NCBI GenBank assembly: GCA_023055425.1
Contig: JALGPY010000003.1
Location: 67,006,991 to 67,070,990 of the forward strand
Reading direction: 5' to 3'
Source of the DNA: Linanthus parryae
Lineage: Eukaryota; Streptophyta; Magnoliopsida; Ericales; Polemoniaceae
DNA: 64,000 bases
In this document: positions 32,735 through 42,700 of the stretch, in pieces
Numbering within the stretch: position 1 is the first letter of the stretch
Layout: each line of letters begins with the position of its first letter
Translations under genes and position numbers: made by a program
Notes under the pieces: model-generated
Database searches by the model: none
What the model was told of the DNA's origin: nothing
The model's input: only the letters and a program-made list of their open reading frames with translations

Positions 32735-35077
32735 TGAAATACCCCGTTTTGCAACTATGGGCATTTTTTGATATTATTATAAGTGTTGGGGAGTTTAATT
32801 TAAATGTGGAGAGCTAATTATAAAAGTTTGCTAGAGTTTGGGGATCTTTGTGTCTTTTATCTAAAGTTGTTAGTGCCTTTAATTAAGTTGGGGGAGGTAG
32901 TTGTCTTTTTGCCTAAACTTGTGGTGGGAAAGTGTCTTTTCCCATAGATTGGTATTATTTTGAACCAATTTTCTTCATACGCAAAGTTTCCTATTCAAGA
33001 GGGTTTGCTTCCTTATGTGTTTGATTTTTTTTCCAACTCTAGTCAAGAAACCCTCAATCCCTATTTCTCTCTATCTCTCTCACGTCTCTCTCTCTCTCTC
33101 TCTCCCGTCCCTCTCTCTCTCTCGCGGCTCTCTCTTCTCTGTCCGACGGCAGCAGCAGCAGCAGCGACAGCCACCGCCGCCGCCGCCTCTCTCTCTCTCT
33201 CTCCGTGCAGGTAATCTCTCTCTCTCTCTCTTTTCTTCTCCTCTTTCTTTCTCTCTCTCTCCCCCCGTATGTCTGTGTCTTCTTCTTCTTGTTCTTCGAC
33301 TTTTCTTCTTCTCCTTCATGCTTTGACTCCTCTTTTCTCTTGTTCTTTATTCACTTTAATCATCAAGTTGTATCACATATTTCATCATTAACTTGATCTA
33401 TTCTTGTTCATGATAACCCATAAACCCTAGCTTGTATAGGATGTAAAATCAAGTTGAAACAATAGGATTAACTAGAAGTTATCAGTTGTTTGATGTGTTG
33501 GGTTGGTAGGACGAGTTATATTTGTCGGGTAATTGAATTGGAGTTGAAATATAGACCGTTAGATACTTAATGTGATGATCTAGAGTTGATATACAATCTG
33601 TCCGGTCGCTAAAGGTTGGAATTTGTCGTTATAGGACTGTTTTTAGTCACCAAAAGATGTTGCATTTGTCACTAATGGTGGTGGGTTTATTAAGGAGTGT
33701 CTAGACATGGAAATTAGTTAGATTTTGGGAGTTTTAACACTCGTTTCGTGACCTTGAACATAAGTACATGTGTTTGAGAGGATTTGTGAGTTGTGACTAG
33801 TGTAATGTAGGTCTAAGTTGGTTAGTAACATCTTTATTTAAGTTAATTGGCTTAGTGTATGTGAAAATTGAACCGGCTAGTAGGATAGTGTTGTTGACTT
33901 AGAACCAATCATCCTTATGTGTATTGGGTTATTTGGGAATGTTAGGATGATGTTAGAACCCTACACCGTTGAGCGTCATATGCATGTAGTATATTTATCA
34001 CTAGTATTATTAAAGTGATGTAATTTAATTAGAGTATTGTTAACTTGTAGGCGACGAGTTCACCGACGACGGGTACGTTGAATACCACGATTGAATCGCC
34101 GTAGTTGAATTGCTTTGAGGTAAGTAAACATACCAGGCCTAGTGTGCCTAACTTCCTTCGTGTCGAATGTTTTATTAATTTACGTCTCAAAATGATTTTA
34201 TGTGTTACGTGTAAATGAAAATATCTGTTTTTACTTGCTAAATGCTTTTCTTGAAAATATCACCATGATATAATAATGGACGATCACGTAAAGTGAAAGA
34301 GTTGTGTGGGGACTTTTATTATTGGTTACTATTGGCATTGGACGTGTTGATCTCGGTCTTCCGTTCAATTATTTTATTTAATCCGGCTGCACTTAGCCCT
34401 GGATATCTCCCTGTACTCACTCCTCTGGCCGCTAGAGTCTTTGGGGGGTGTCAACACTTAAGGTCTTGGATGCTTACGAGATGGTTGGTTTCCCCCGTCA
34501 CTACAAATTAATAAGATGGTTTTGGTTTTGTTAATGAGAAAATAATTAATGTGTGATTTTGGATTTCCCCTAATGGTTATGGAATTGGTTTGGAAATATT
34601 GTGGAATTGGGAACTCAAATGCTTTTATTACAAGATTGAAACTTTATTTCGCTGTGTTTGAAAAGTCTCCTACTTGTAAATAGGTCATTATTTTATAACT
34701 ATCTCATCATCATTTTACATGTTTGGGTGTTTGCTTGCCAGTATTTATATGCTGATTTTGTACTGTGGTGTTTCTTTTTATTTCTGCACCACAGGTCTAG
34801 GTGATGAGTATTTGGCTTAGCAGGGGACGCGATCCATCACCAAGTTAATTAGTTAGTTCAGTTTAATAATTAGAACTCATATGTTGGTTAATACTTTAGT
34901 TTGTTTTATGATCGCGTTTGAGGCACGAATAATTGAATTGTAATAATGTTCGGTTTAATTGCTTTATGGATGTTTTGCTTGGGAATCATCTTTAAATGTC
35001 CTTGTATCCGTGTTTCATCTCGGGTACGGAGTGGCAGCCCCTGGGCCTCCGTCTTGGTTGTTTTGGGGGGTGTTACA
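32735..35077 (+). repeat. 5' LTR of the Tekay element
   Basis: TGAAATACCCCG to GGGGTGTTACA. Contains CT-rich leader sequence and (CAG)n (33060-33210), a donor GCAG|GTAATC at 33211, a mini-exon 34051-34119 (acceptor CTTGTAG, donor GAG|GTAAGT) and an acceptor CACCACAG before 34795. Low-complexity (CT)n/(GA)n open frames here are not genes. Confidence 0.92.
34051..34119 (+). promoter_or_regulatory. Candidate LTR mini-exon (69 nt), Tekay 5' LTR
   Basis: Starts GCGACGAGTTCACCGACG after AACTTGTAG and ends CTTTGAG before the consensus donor GTAAGTAAACAT. With the donor at 33211 and acceptor ending 34794 it would define two introns of about 840 and 675 nt inside the LTR. The 3' LTR has the same module at 57979-58046. 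Confidence 0.6.
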
Positions 35078-35202
35078 GGTGTTATTAGAGCCGGCATTCC
35101 CAAAAGGAAATCAAAACCTGTTAGGGTAACTAAAATGAATATAGGAGAAGTAATTAAAATTTGACAAACCGTTGGGGATTTGGGTAGTATGGATAGGACT
35201 AT
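35078..35202 (+). promoter_or_regulatory. Degraded primer-binding site and leader start of Tekay
   Basis: GGTGTTATTAGAGCCGG directly after the LTR resembles TGGTATCAGAGC with several changes. The leader continues to 35202, where the plus-strand Tat begins, and resumes at 49966. Confidence 0.75.
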
Positions 35203-35835
35203 TGTAGATAGTGCTTTCTAGACAGGCAGATCTTAGCCACGTGGCGATCATCTAGCACACCATACTGTGCTTCACACACACTGGATCACCAGCCGCGCTG
35301 ATCCACGTGGGGGCTGCGAGACAGGGCCCTTGCATACCACCTCACGGGACTTGTAGGGACTTAGTGGTTTGGAGGCTAGAGCAAGTCCTGTCGCGCGCGA
35401 GCGACAACCAAGCCCGCGCGCGACCCCTAGTAACTGCTTTAGCGAGATTTATGGCACGAGCTCCATAAACCCGGTCAACCAGGTCAAACCAGGTCAACCT
35501 CGTAACGGTTCCGGTATACGCGGATAACGTGCTGTAACGGCCCCTATATACGCGGACGAACGTGCCGTTGTGGTTAAGCTAATTAAGCCGCCATTGATGG
35601 GCGCATTAACCACACTACAACGGTCACATTCTCTGTTATATATAGGATCGTTAACCCTTCCATACAAGGGAGAACCACCTGAGATACGCGAAAGCTCTGC
35701 CAAAACCCTGTCTCTCTCTCATACAATGCTATTGCCTTACTCTCTCCCTACACACGACCCAACACTTCTTGTGTTATTTCTATCCTCTGCTCTTGGTGTA
35801 TATTGAATTCTCTCTGCAGGATTCTCTCGTACACA
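35203..35835 (+). repeat. 5' LTR of Tat-plus
   Basis: TGTAGATAGTGC to CTCGTACACA, 633 bp. A TATA box (TATATATA, 35637-35644) lies about 190 bp before the LTR end, and the short GGTCAAACC-type direct repeats near 35475-35505 lie upstream of it. Confidence 0.95.
35637..35644 (+). promoter_or_regulatory. TATA box of the Tat-plus LTR promoter
   Basis: GTTATATATAGG in the U3/R region; the 3' LTR has the same box (GTTATATATAGT). A transcription start about 30 bp downstream, near 35670, would fit. Confidence 0.6.
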
Positions 35836-35874
35836 TTTGGTGAACCCGACGTGAACTTACCACTGCAAGCAACC
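35836..35874 (+). promoter_or_regulatory. Primer region and leader of Tat-plus
   Basis: TTTGGTGAACCCGACGTGAA directly follows the LTR, and the same bases follow the Tat-minus LTR. The leader is only about 40 bp before the gag ATG at 35875. The primer tRNA is not assigned. Confidence 0.7.
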
Positions 35875-38424
35875 ATGTCTCATGAAGATGATGTCAGTAA
35901 CATATCACCTTCCACGGAGACCACCTCGGGAGAGGAGACCCGCCGTACTCCTACAGCCGCCGGTGAAGCTTCGACGTTAGAAGCCTTGGACGCTACCATC
36001 CAGAACCAGGCGAAGGCTCTCAAAGCTCAATCTGCGCAGCTGGAACGAATAATGACTATCCTGGGGACTCTCGCCCCAAATCCCGCATCAGCCACCACCA
36101 TCTCTCAGGGAGGAGGAGCTTCCACCACTCAAGGATTGGGGGTATCAACCACACCACCTAATCCTAACCTGCAAACTCCACCGGCAACGGTGCAATTACC
36201 CTCAGTTCAGGGGCAAACAGCTCAAATGTTGCCTCTTACCGCTCATGTTCCTCAACCGCCAACTCTGGTACCCAATCCGACCTCACAATACCCCTTGCCT
36301 CCTCCATCGGCAACGTGGGGCAACGTGAATTCACAATATGTTCCTAGCCCTTCCGCGGCATATGTGTCGCCTCCGCCTGCAACAAATCCTCTTCCTGCTG
36401 CTGGGGGAAGTGCTCCGGAGTGTATGACGTCGCTACAGCGGCGCATAGAAACCATCTTGGCTAATCAACCGTTCGCAGACACCATCATCCCGAAGCTTCA
36501 CAACGATCCACCTATCCCACGAGAGATCTACCTCATGCCTAACCCTGCCGGGTACAAGGCTCCTAAATGGGACAAGTTCGAAGATGTCAACGGAAACGCC
36601 CACGAGCATGTCATGCGTTTCATTGATGTGATGGGGCCATATGGGGCTGATCCCAAGCCGTTGATGCGCGATTTCCCGAAATCTCTGGGGAACGTGGCCT
36701 ATAAGTGGTATAGGACACTGGAGGCTGGATCCGTGAAGACCTGGGACGACATGGTCCAGAAGTTTTATACCAATTTCTTCCAAATGGAATAAAAGGTGAC
36801 AATGATTCATCTCTCGCAGATGTACCAAAAGCGCGAGGAGGATGGAGTGACATTCATCAAGAAGTTCAGGACCAAGTCCTTGGAATGCAGAGACGTGATA
36901 CTTGAGGGCAGACTCGTGGAGATATGCCTGCAATGCATGCGAGACGAGTACAAAGGTATGCTTATCAACCTACAAACTCCTACATTTTCGAAGCTGATCG
37001 AATACACAAAGAACATAGAGCCTATAGTAGAGAGGCAGAAAAAGAAGCACGCCCCTGAGAGATCCCCGAGCGGGACTAATTTTAAAATTGGGAGGTTCAG
37101 CTACAAGAGGGGACGTGAGGCCGAAGTGAATACAGTCTCGCCCCATAAGCAGCCGAAGGTCGCAAAATTCGATGCGCCACCTCTGCCATGTTCGGTAGAG
37201 GAAGCGAGTGACTTGTGCAGACAATGGCGTAAGGATGGTATCTTGCCGCCGCTCGAAAGGGTACCCTCCAAGGAGATGGTGAGGGACCCAAAGTGGTGCG
37301 AATGTCACGGAAAGGTCATGCATCCCACGACTGACTGCAAGACGCTCAGAATCATGGTAAGCCAAAAGATGAAAAATGGCGAGCTGATCGTCAGCGACCA
37401 AAGGCAGGATGTGCGAAACAATCCACTGCCTGCCCACGCGGAGCAAGAGCCAAAGGGCAAAGAGGTTGCCATGATATCGATTATGGAACTCGAAGAGACA
37501 GCAGAGGATGGTCTACCTATCGTTGCCGAAATCCACAATGACGAGGATTACAGCATAGACACGGAGGACGAACGTGCTGATCGGATGAAAGGGTCGCACG
37601 GGTTCAGCAGATTCTTCGATGAAATGAACTTTTCGGAGAAATGCCAAAAGGAAATGACGAAGGCGATCCTGAGGATAGCGGAGGACTACGAGGAGGATAT
37701 CGTGGTCTCCAACGGAAAGGTCGTCAGGGCATCTCGCTCTACAGAAAAGGTCATAACCTTCTCCGCAAGCGACAAGAAGACAGATGCGAGCCACCAGAAG
37801 CCTTTGTACGTGACAGCAGTAATCAACGACGTCGAATTCAAACGAGCAATTGTCGACGGTGGAGCAGCAGTTAACGTGGTCCCACTCCACACTTTGAAGC
37901 TGGCAGGCATCCCAGAACAGAAGATTGTTTGACGACCATCTCCGCTGATGGGGTTTGGAAGCGACTCCAGAATGACGATAGGATGGATCCGTCTGGGTGT
38001 CCAGATTGACAAAATCAAATGTTCAGCCAAATTCTACGTCATAGATGCGAACACCACATATCATATGATCATCGGTCGGGCCTGGATTCATCGCTTCGAT
38101 GAAATTCCCTCGACGGCTCATCAGGTGATGAAAGCTATCTGGAACGATAGAATCGTGGAGATACCAGCTTCGGTAAATACTTTTAATTTGGATGAAGCGC
38201 ACCTCTCTGAGGCAGTATGGTTTACCGAAATGGGAGATGAGCAAACGCCGGGACCGTTCAACCCCACTCCTTTGCCTCGATGGGAGGACATCAAAGATCA
38301 GTCACCCGCAGGGGTGATGGTGACAAGGGAGGAATCCAAAGAGGTCGTCTGCGCAAGAAGAGACACCGCGAATTGCTTACCAGCGAAAGAACGTGTATAC
38401 CCTGAAAAGGATAGCAAAACATGA
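35875..38424 (+). pseudogene. gag: Tat-plus gag and protease
   Basis: Begins at the ATG at 35875 (MSHEDDVSN), after the primer site and in frame with capsid. The N-terminal half is P/Q/T-rich. The capsid core (retrotransposon gag family) spans IPREIYLMPNPAGYKAPKWD to MRDEYKGMLINL and contains an in-frame TAA at 36790-36792, where a Gln or Glu codon would fit. A zinc-type WCECHGKVMHPTTDCKTL follows, then protease with RAIVDGGAAVNVVP (D-G-G, as in Tat). A TGA at 37930-37932 (CGA-like context) and a frameshift after 38390 break the frame. Gag packages RNA; the protease would cut Gag-Pol. Confidence 0.88.
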
Positions 38425-38497
38425 TCCCGAGGGCAAGGAGATAGAGAGCTTCTACGCCAACGGGAAGAAATGTTACCGCATATGAAGGTGCGCGGGG

Positions 38498-39844
38498 GTG
38501 TCCCCACGCGAGCATGGGGGTATCCCTGAGCAAATCAATCAAATTGAGCAGGTTATGGAACTGGACAAACCAACACCAGACGCTCCAGATGAGAAGCTAA
38601 GAGAAGCACCCGAGTGCATGGAGGACAAGCCCAAACCACAAAAGCAGGAACTGAAGGAGGTATTCCTAAGCCCAAGCGAAGAAAAGAAAAGGCCGGTCTT
38701 TCTGAGTGCAGACCTCACGAGAGAAGAAGAGGAAAGATTCTTGCAGCTTCTGACTGAGTACAAAGACGTGTTCGCATGGGAATATGATGAGATGCCTGGC
38801 CTGGACACGAGCATCACTATGCATAGGTTAGATGTAATCCCGGGCTCTAACCCGGTAAAGCAGAGCACAAGAAGCTTTAGGCCGGAGCTCAATGTGAAGA
38901 TCAAGCAAGAAATTTTCAAACTTCTGAATGCCAAATTCATCGAGCCAAATCACCATCCTACATGGTTGGCCAACATTGTGCCAGTGGTGAAGAAGAATGG
39001 ACAGCTTCGCATTTGTGTGGACTTCGGGACCTTAACCGTTTCCGTCCCAAAGATGATTTTCCACTTCCCAACATCGATCTACTTATCGATTCAACCGCGG
39101 GTCATCGCATGTTCAACTTCATGGATGGCTTCAGTGGGTACAACCAGATCAAGATGGATCCCTGTTCCACGATATGTGCACAAAGAAGTAGAATTTTACG
39201 TTGACGACTTGGTTGTCAAGTCCAAAGAAGAGGCAGATCACTTGGGGGATTTGCGGAAAGTATTCAACAGATGCAGAAGCTTCCAGTTAAAGATGAAACC
39301 CATGGAATGCGCATTCGGAGTGACCTCGGGGAAGTTCTTGGGATGTGTAGTACATCGTCAAGGAATAGAGCCTGATCCCGCGAAAGTATCGGCCATCACT
39401 AGCATGACGGCGCCGCACAACTAGAGTGCCTTGAAGACTTTCTTGGGGAAGCTATCCTATCTGCGAAGGTTCATCCCGGCGATCGCCGAAATTACATTCT
39501 GTTTCAGCGATCTCCTCAAGAAAGATGCTGTCTATAATTGGACTACAGAGCACGAAGCTGCGTTTGGAAGGCTAAAGGACCTGCTGACATCGTCAAAGGT
39601 AATGATCGCACCACAGCTCGGATCACCGCTCTTGCTGTACCTAACATCGACGAAGAGGTCTATAGGGGCACATTTAGCTCAGGAGTATGAGGGGCAAGAA
39701 AGGCCGATCTACTACATTTCTCACATAATGCAGCCAGCAGAATCAAGATACACGGACATCGAGCGTCATTGCCTTGCCCTTTTCTTTGTAATAGAAAAGT
39801 TAAAGCACTATTTTTCTTCGCACAAAGTGGTGGTGGTTACATAG
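38498..39844 (+). pseudogene. Tat-plus reverse transcriptase (core deleted) and first RNase H
   Basis: After an acidic linker, RT starts with EYKDVFAWEYDEMPGLDTS and HPTWLANIVPVVKKNGQLR. A frameshift near 39025 moves DDFPLPNIDLLIDSTAGHR to another frame. About 40 codons present in Tat-minus, from after KMDP to the HDM block (including the PFGL motif), are missing near 39165. The catalytic EFYVDDLVVKS survives. The FLGKLSYLRRFI connection and RNase H (LTSTKRSIGAHLAQEYEGQ, ERPIYYIS) follow a TAG at 39422-39424. The deletion removes part of the polymerase active-site fold. Confidence 0.87.
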
Positions 39845-40443
39845 AGTGATCCTATACGGTATCTCTTGAATCACACTGCTCCTGGGGGAAAACTAGCAAA
39901 ATGGTATATGACCATCTCTCAGTACGACATCACATGCGTTCGACCCCGGGCAATTAAATCGCAAGCGGTGGCGGATTTGCTAGTACAGTTCCCTGATAAT
40001 AGTCATGATCCTATAATTGAGGAGGAACTGGAGGGTCCTGAGATCTATGCAGTTGAGTTGGCTTATTGGACGCTCCATTTTGATGCGTCATCGACAAGGA
40101 AAGGTGGAGGAATTGGGATAGTCCTGACCAAACCCGATGGAGAGGTCATACAGATGTCCAAAAAGCTTGACTTCGCAGTCACCAACAACGAAGCAGAGTA
40201 TGAAGCCCTCATCGCAGGTCTTCGCGCAACAAAGGCACTAGAAGTAAGCAATTTGACGGTTATGGGGGACTCCAAGCTAATCGTCAAACAAGCCTCGGGC
40301 GAGTACGGTTTGAAGGAGATAAACCTATTGTCCTACCGGACTTTGGTACAGAGGCTGGTGCAACAATTCTGCGATGTTAGGTACGAGCACAAACCAAGGG
40401 CAGATAACAGGCATGCTGATGCTTTGGCTACCCTGGGATAGGT
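39845..40443 (+). pseudogene. Tat-plus archaeal-type RNase H
   Basis: The tether PGGKLAKWYMTISQYDI leads to a second RNase H with all expected acidic positions visible: LHFDASSTRKGGG (D), NNEAEYEALIAGL (E), VMGDSKLIVKQ (D) and DNRHADALATLG (D). The domain is intact, although stops lie before it (TAG near 39841) and after it (TAG at about 40439). A second, archaeal/plant-type RNase H is characteristic of Tat elements; its exact job is not settled. Confidence 0.88.
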
Positions 40444-40480
40444 TAGTGCGGATAAATGTCCCGCGAAAATCTCGATTGAA

Positions 40481-42105
40481 GTGCGAACGTCCTCGGCGTT
40501 GACAGAGGACGCGTGTGACAACGAATGCATGGATGATGCAGACTGGAGAAAGTCAATATTGCGCGCCATCGCAGAAGGAACGAGCAACGAAAACTGGGCG
40601 TCCACCAAGGGGTATTGCATACATGACAACACCCTCTACTATAAAGGCCCAGGCGGAATACTCATGCGATGCGTCTCACAGCAGGAGGGACAAGCGCTGT
40701 TAGAAAAGATTCACCAACATACTTGTGGGGAAAGTGAGGTGTCAATATATCGAAAAGCCCAGAGGTATGGGATTCATTGGCCGGACATGTCAACGGCCGC
40801 AGCATTGATCCAAGGAAATTGCGAGAGTTGCGCACTGATCAAGGACTCTTTATCAATTGCTCTGGTCGATGATGACGTGGATTGGAGGAAGCCACTCTTT
40901 GAATTTCTCACGCAAGGTATTGAGCCTGAGTCGAGAAAAGAAGCCGAGAAACTAAAGAGGAAAGCAGCACGGTACGTGGTGCAAGAGAATATACTCTGGC
41001 GAAGGGGCCACGAGGGTAACCTGCTGCGATGCCTAGACAAAAAAGAAGCACAAGAGGTTATGGACCTCTCTCACCAAGTAAAACATCAGGGAGGTGCGAA
41101 GTTATGCAGACAACTCCTCACAGTCGGTTACTTCTGGCCCACCATGGAAGCAGAATGCCGCGCTAAAGTAAGAAGGTGCCAGGAGTGTCAATTCAAAGGC
41201 AACCTAGTGCATGCTCGTGCCGTAGATCTACATGCGTTGGGAACACCATGGCCGTTCCATACTTGGACTTTGAATTTTGTCGGCCCCATCCGACCAACCT
41301 CGCACGGGAACCAGTTCATTCTCACCGCGACCGAGTTGTTCACTAAGTGGGTAGAAGCAATACCACTGAAGACAGCAAATGCGCTCGCTGTAGTCCATTT
41401 CATCCAAGAGAATATCATATGCAGGTTTGGGATTCCTAAAACAATTCTCTCAGATAATGGTACCCCCTTTGTCAATCGCCAGGTAGCTGCGAAGCTAGCG
41501 GAGTACAACATAAGGCAGATATGTTCTACCCCCTACTATCCGAAAGGGAATGGTCAAGCGGAGGAAACCAACAAGACGCTGTTGAGAATCTTGAGTAAAA
41601 TGGTTGCAGACGACCACAAGAAATGGGCTGATTCTTTGAACATAGCCTTGTGGGCGTATCGAACTTCTTCGAGGATGCCCACAGGAGTCTCTCCATTCCT
41701 TTTGTGTTATGGAGCTGAAGCTGTAGTACCTGCGGAGGTAAAGATCAACTCTGCAAGGTTGGCCTTCCATGCACTCTATGAGAATCAGCGCGATCATGAC
41801 TTGGTCCTATTGGAATAAAAGCGAGAGCAAGCTAAACGGACTAACAAACGATACCAAGAAAGGATCGCCCGCGCGTACAACAAAACAGTCCAACGTCGAG
41901 ATTTCGCAGTTGGGGACCTGGTCTTGCGCGCATCGGACCACTGCATGCGGGAGGCGGCTCATCCAAAATTCGCAGCCAACTGGGAAGGACCCTTCGAAGT
42001 CAAAGAAGTCTTTGACAGTGGCTACTGCAACATACAAAGGCTACATGGGACGGCCTCAACCCCAAGCTCAGTCAACATGCGCTGGATTAAGAAGTATTAT
42101 CCTTA
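40481..42105 (+). pseudogene. Tat-plus integrase
   Basis: Linker (ILRAIAEGTSNENWASTKGY), zinc region (LSHQVKHQGG...CQECQFKG), then the rve core. The first catalytic block reads TLNFVGPIRP, where Tat-minus has ALDFIGPIRP, so the first Asp has become Asn. The second Asp (TILSDNGTPF) and Glu (NGQAEETNKTLL) remain. A TAA at 41816-41818 splits the C-terminal domain (LRASDHCMREAAHPKF), which ends KKYYP at 42105. Without the first Asp, strand transfer would not work. Confidence 0.9.
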
Positions 42106-42310
42106 ACTCCTCTCATTACGTGCGTTAGAGTATAATGCCTACTTTATGCTCTGTATTGTTAAAGATTCATGCATCTTCTCTCCCATATGAGAGAATTGTA
42201 ATCTCACCTCTCCCATATGAGAGTGTTCTATAATAAAAGGCTTCTCCCAAATGGGAAGAACTTTATGATTTCAGCTGTCTTTATCGCTTTATTTATTTCT
42301 TCATTTCTCA
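42106..42310 (+). terminator. Hairpin-rich region after Tat-plus pol (possible RNA 3' end)
   Basis: Two copies of CTCTCCCATATGAGAG (about 42178 and 42210) and one TTCTCCCAAATGGGAAGAA (about 42242) form short inverted repeats within 85 bp, next to AATAAAAGG (42232), a plant polyadenylation-like signal. No open frame. Whether an mRNA ends here is inference. Confidence 0.35.
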
Positions 42311-42318
42311 ATAGCGAA

Positions 42319-42700
42319 AGCCTATCTGCCACGATAGCAGCACTATGCGAATATGATCTTAAGTGATCCTTAAGCCCATCCGCCGTGATGGAAGCACTAT
42401 GCGAATATGATCTTAAGTGATCCTCAAGCCCATCCGCCGTGATGGCAGCACTATGCGAATATGATCTTAAGTGATCCTCAAGCCCATCCGCCGTGATGGC
42501 AGCACTATGCGAATATGATCTTAAGTGATCCTCAAGCCCATCCGCCGTGATGGCAGCACTATGCGAGTATGATTTTAAGTGATCTTCAAGCCTATCCGCC
42601 GTGATAGCAGCACTATGCGAATATGATCTTAGCTGATCTTCAAGCCTATCTCCCAAGATAGCGGCATTAAGCAAAACATGATCTTTTAATTGATCTCAAG
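42319..42700 (+). repeat. 54-bp tandem array in the Tat-plus 3' region
   Basis: Six clear 54-bp units (42319-42372, then every 54 bp to 42642) followed by one or two decayed units. Each unit contains ATCCGCCGTGATGG and GCACTATGCGAATATGATC. Units 3 and 4 are almost identical. The reverse frame is open because the unit is a multiple of three; I do not regard it as a gene. A short GCC(C)ATC...GATGGC inverted repeat lies in each unit. Confidence 0.93.

Noticed and set aside
32237..32737. 166-codon Pro/Ser/Thr-rich frame resembling an extensin-like protein
   Set aside because: It is C- and A-rich leader sequence of the outer solo LTR, cut by the Tekay insertion at 32735. Composition alone explains it.
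33015..33400. Open frames rich in Ser-Leu or Arg-Glu around the CT-rich part of the Tekay LTR
   Set aside because: Low-complexity (CT)n and (CAG)n sequence is open on both strands. The same frames recur around 57123-57392 in the other LTR, in leader position.
42228..42674. Minus-strand open frame of repeated 18-residue units
   Set aside because: It is a by-product of the 54-bp tandem array, whose unit is divisible by three. No start context, promoter or domain supports a protein.
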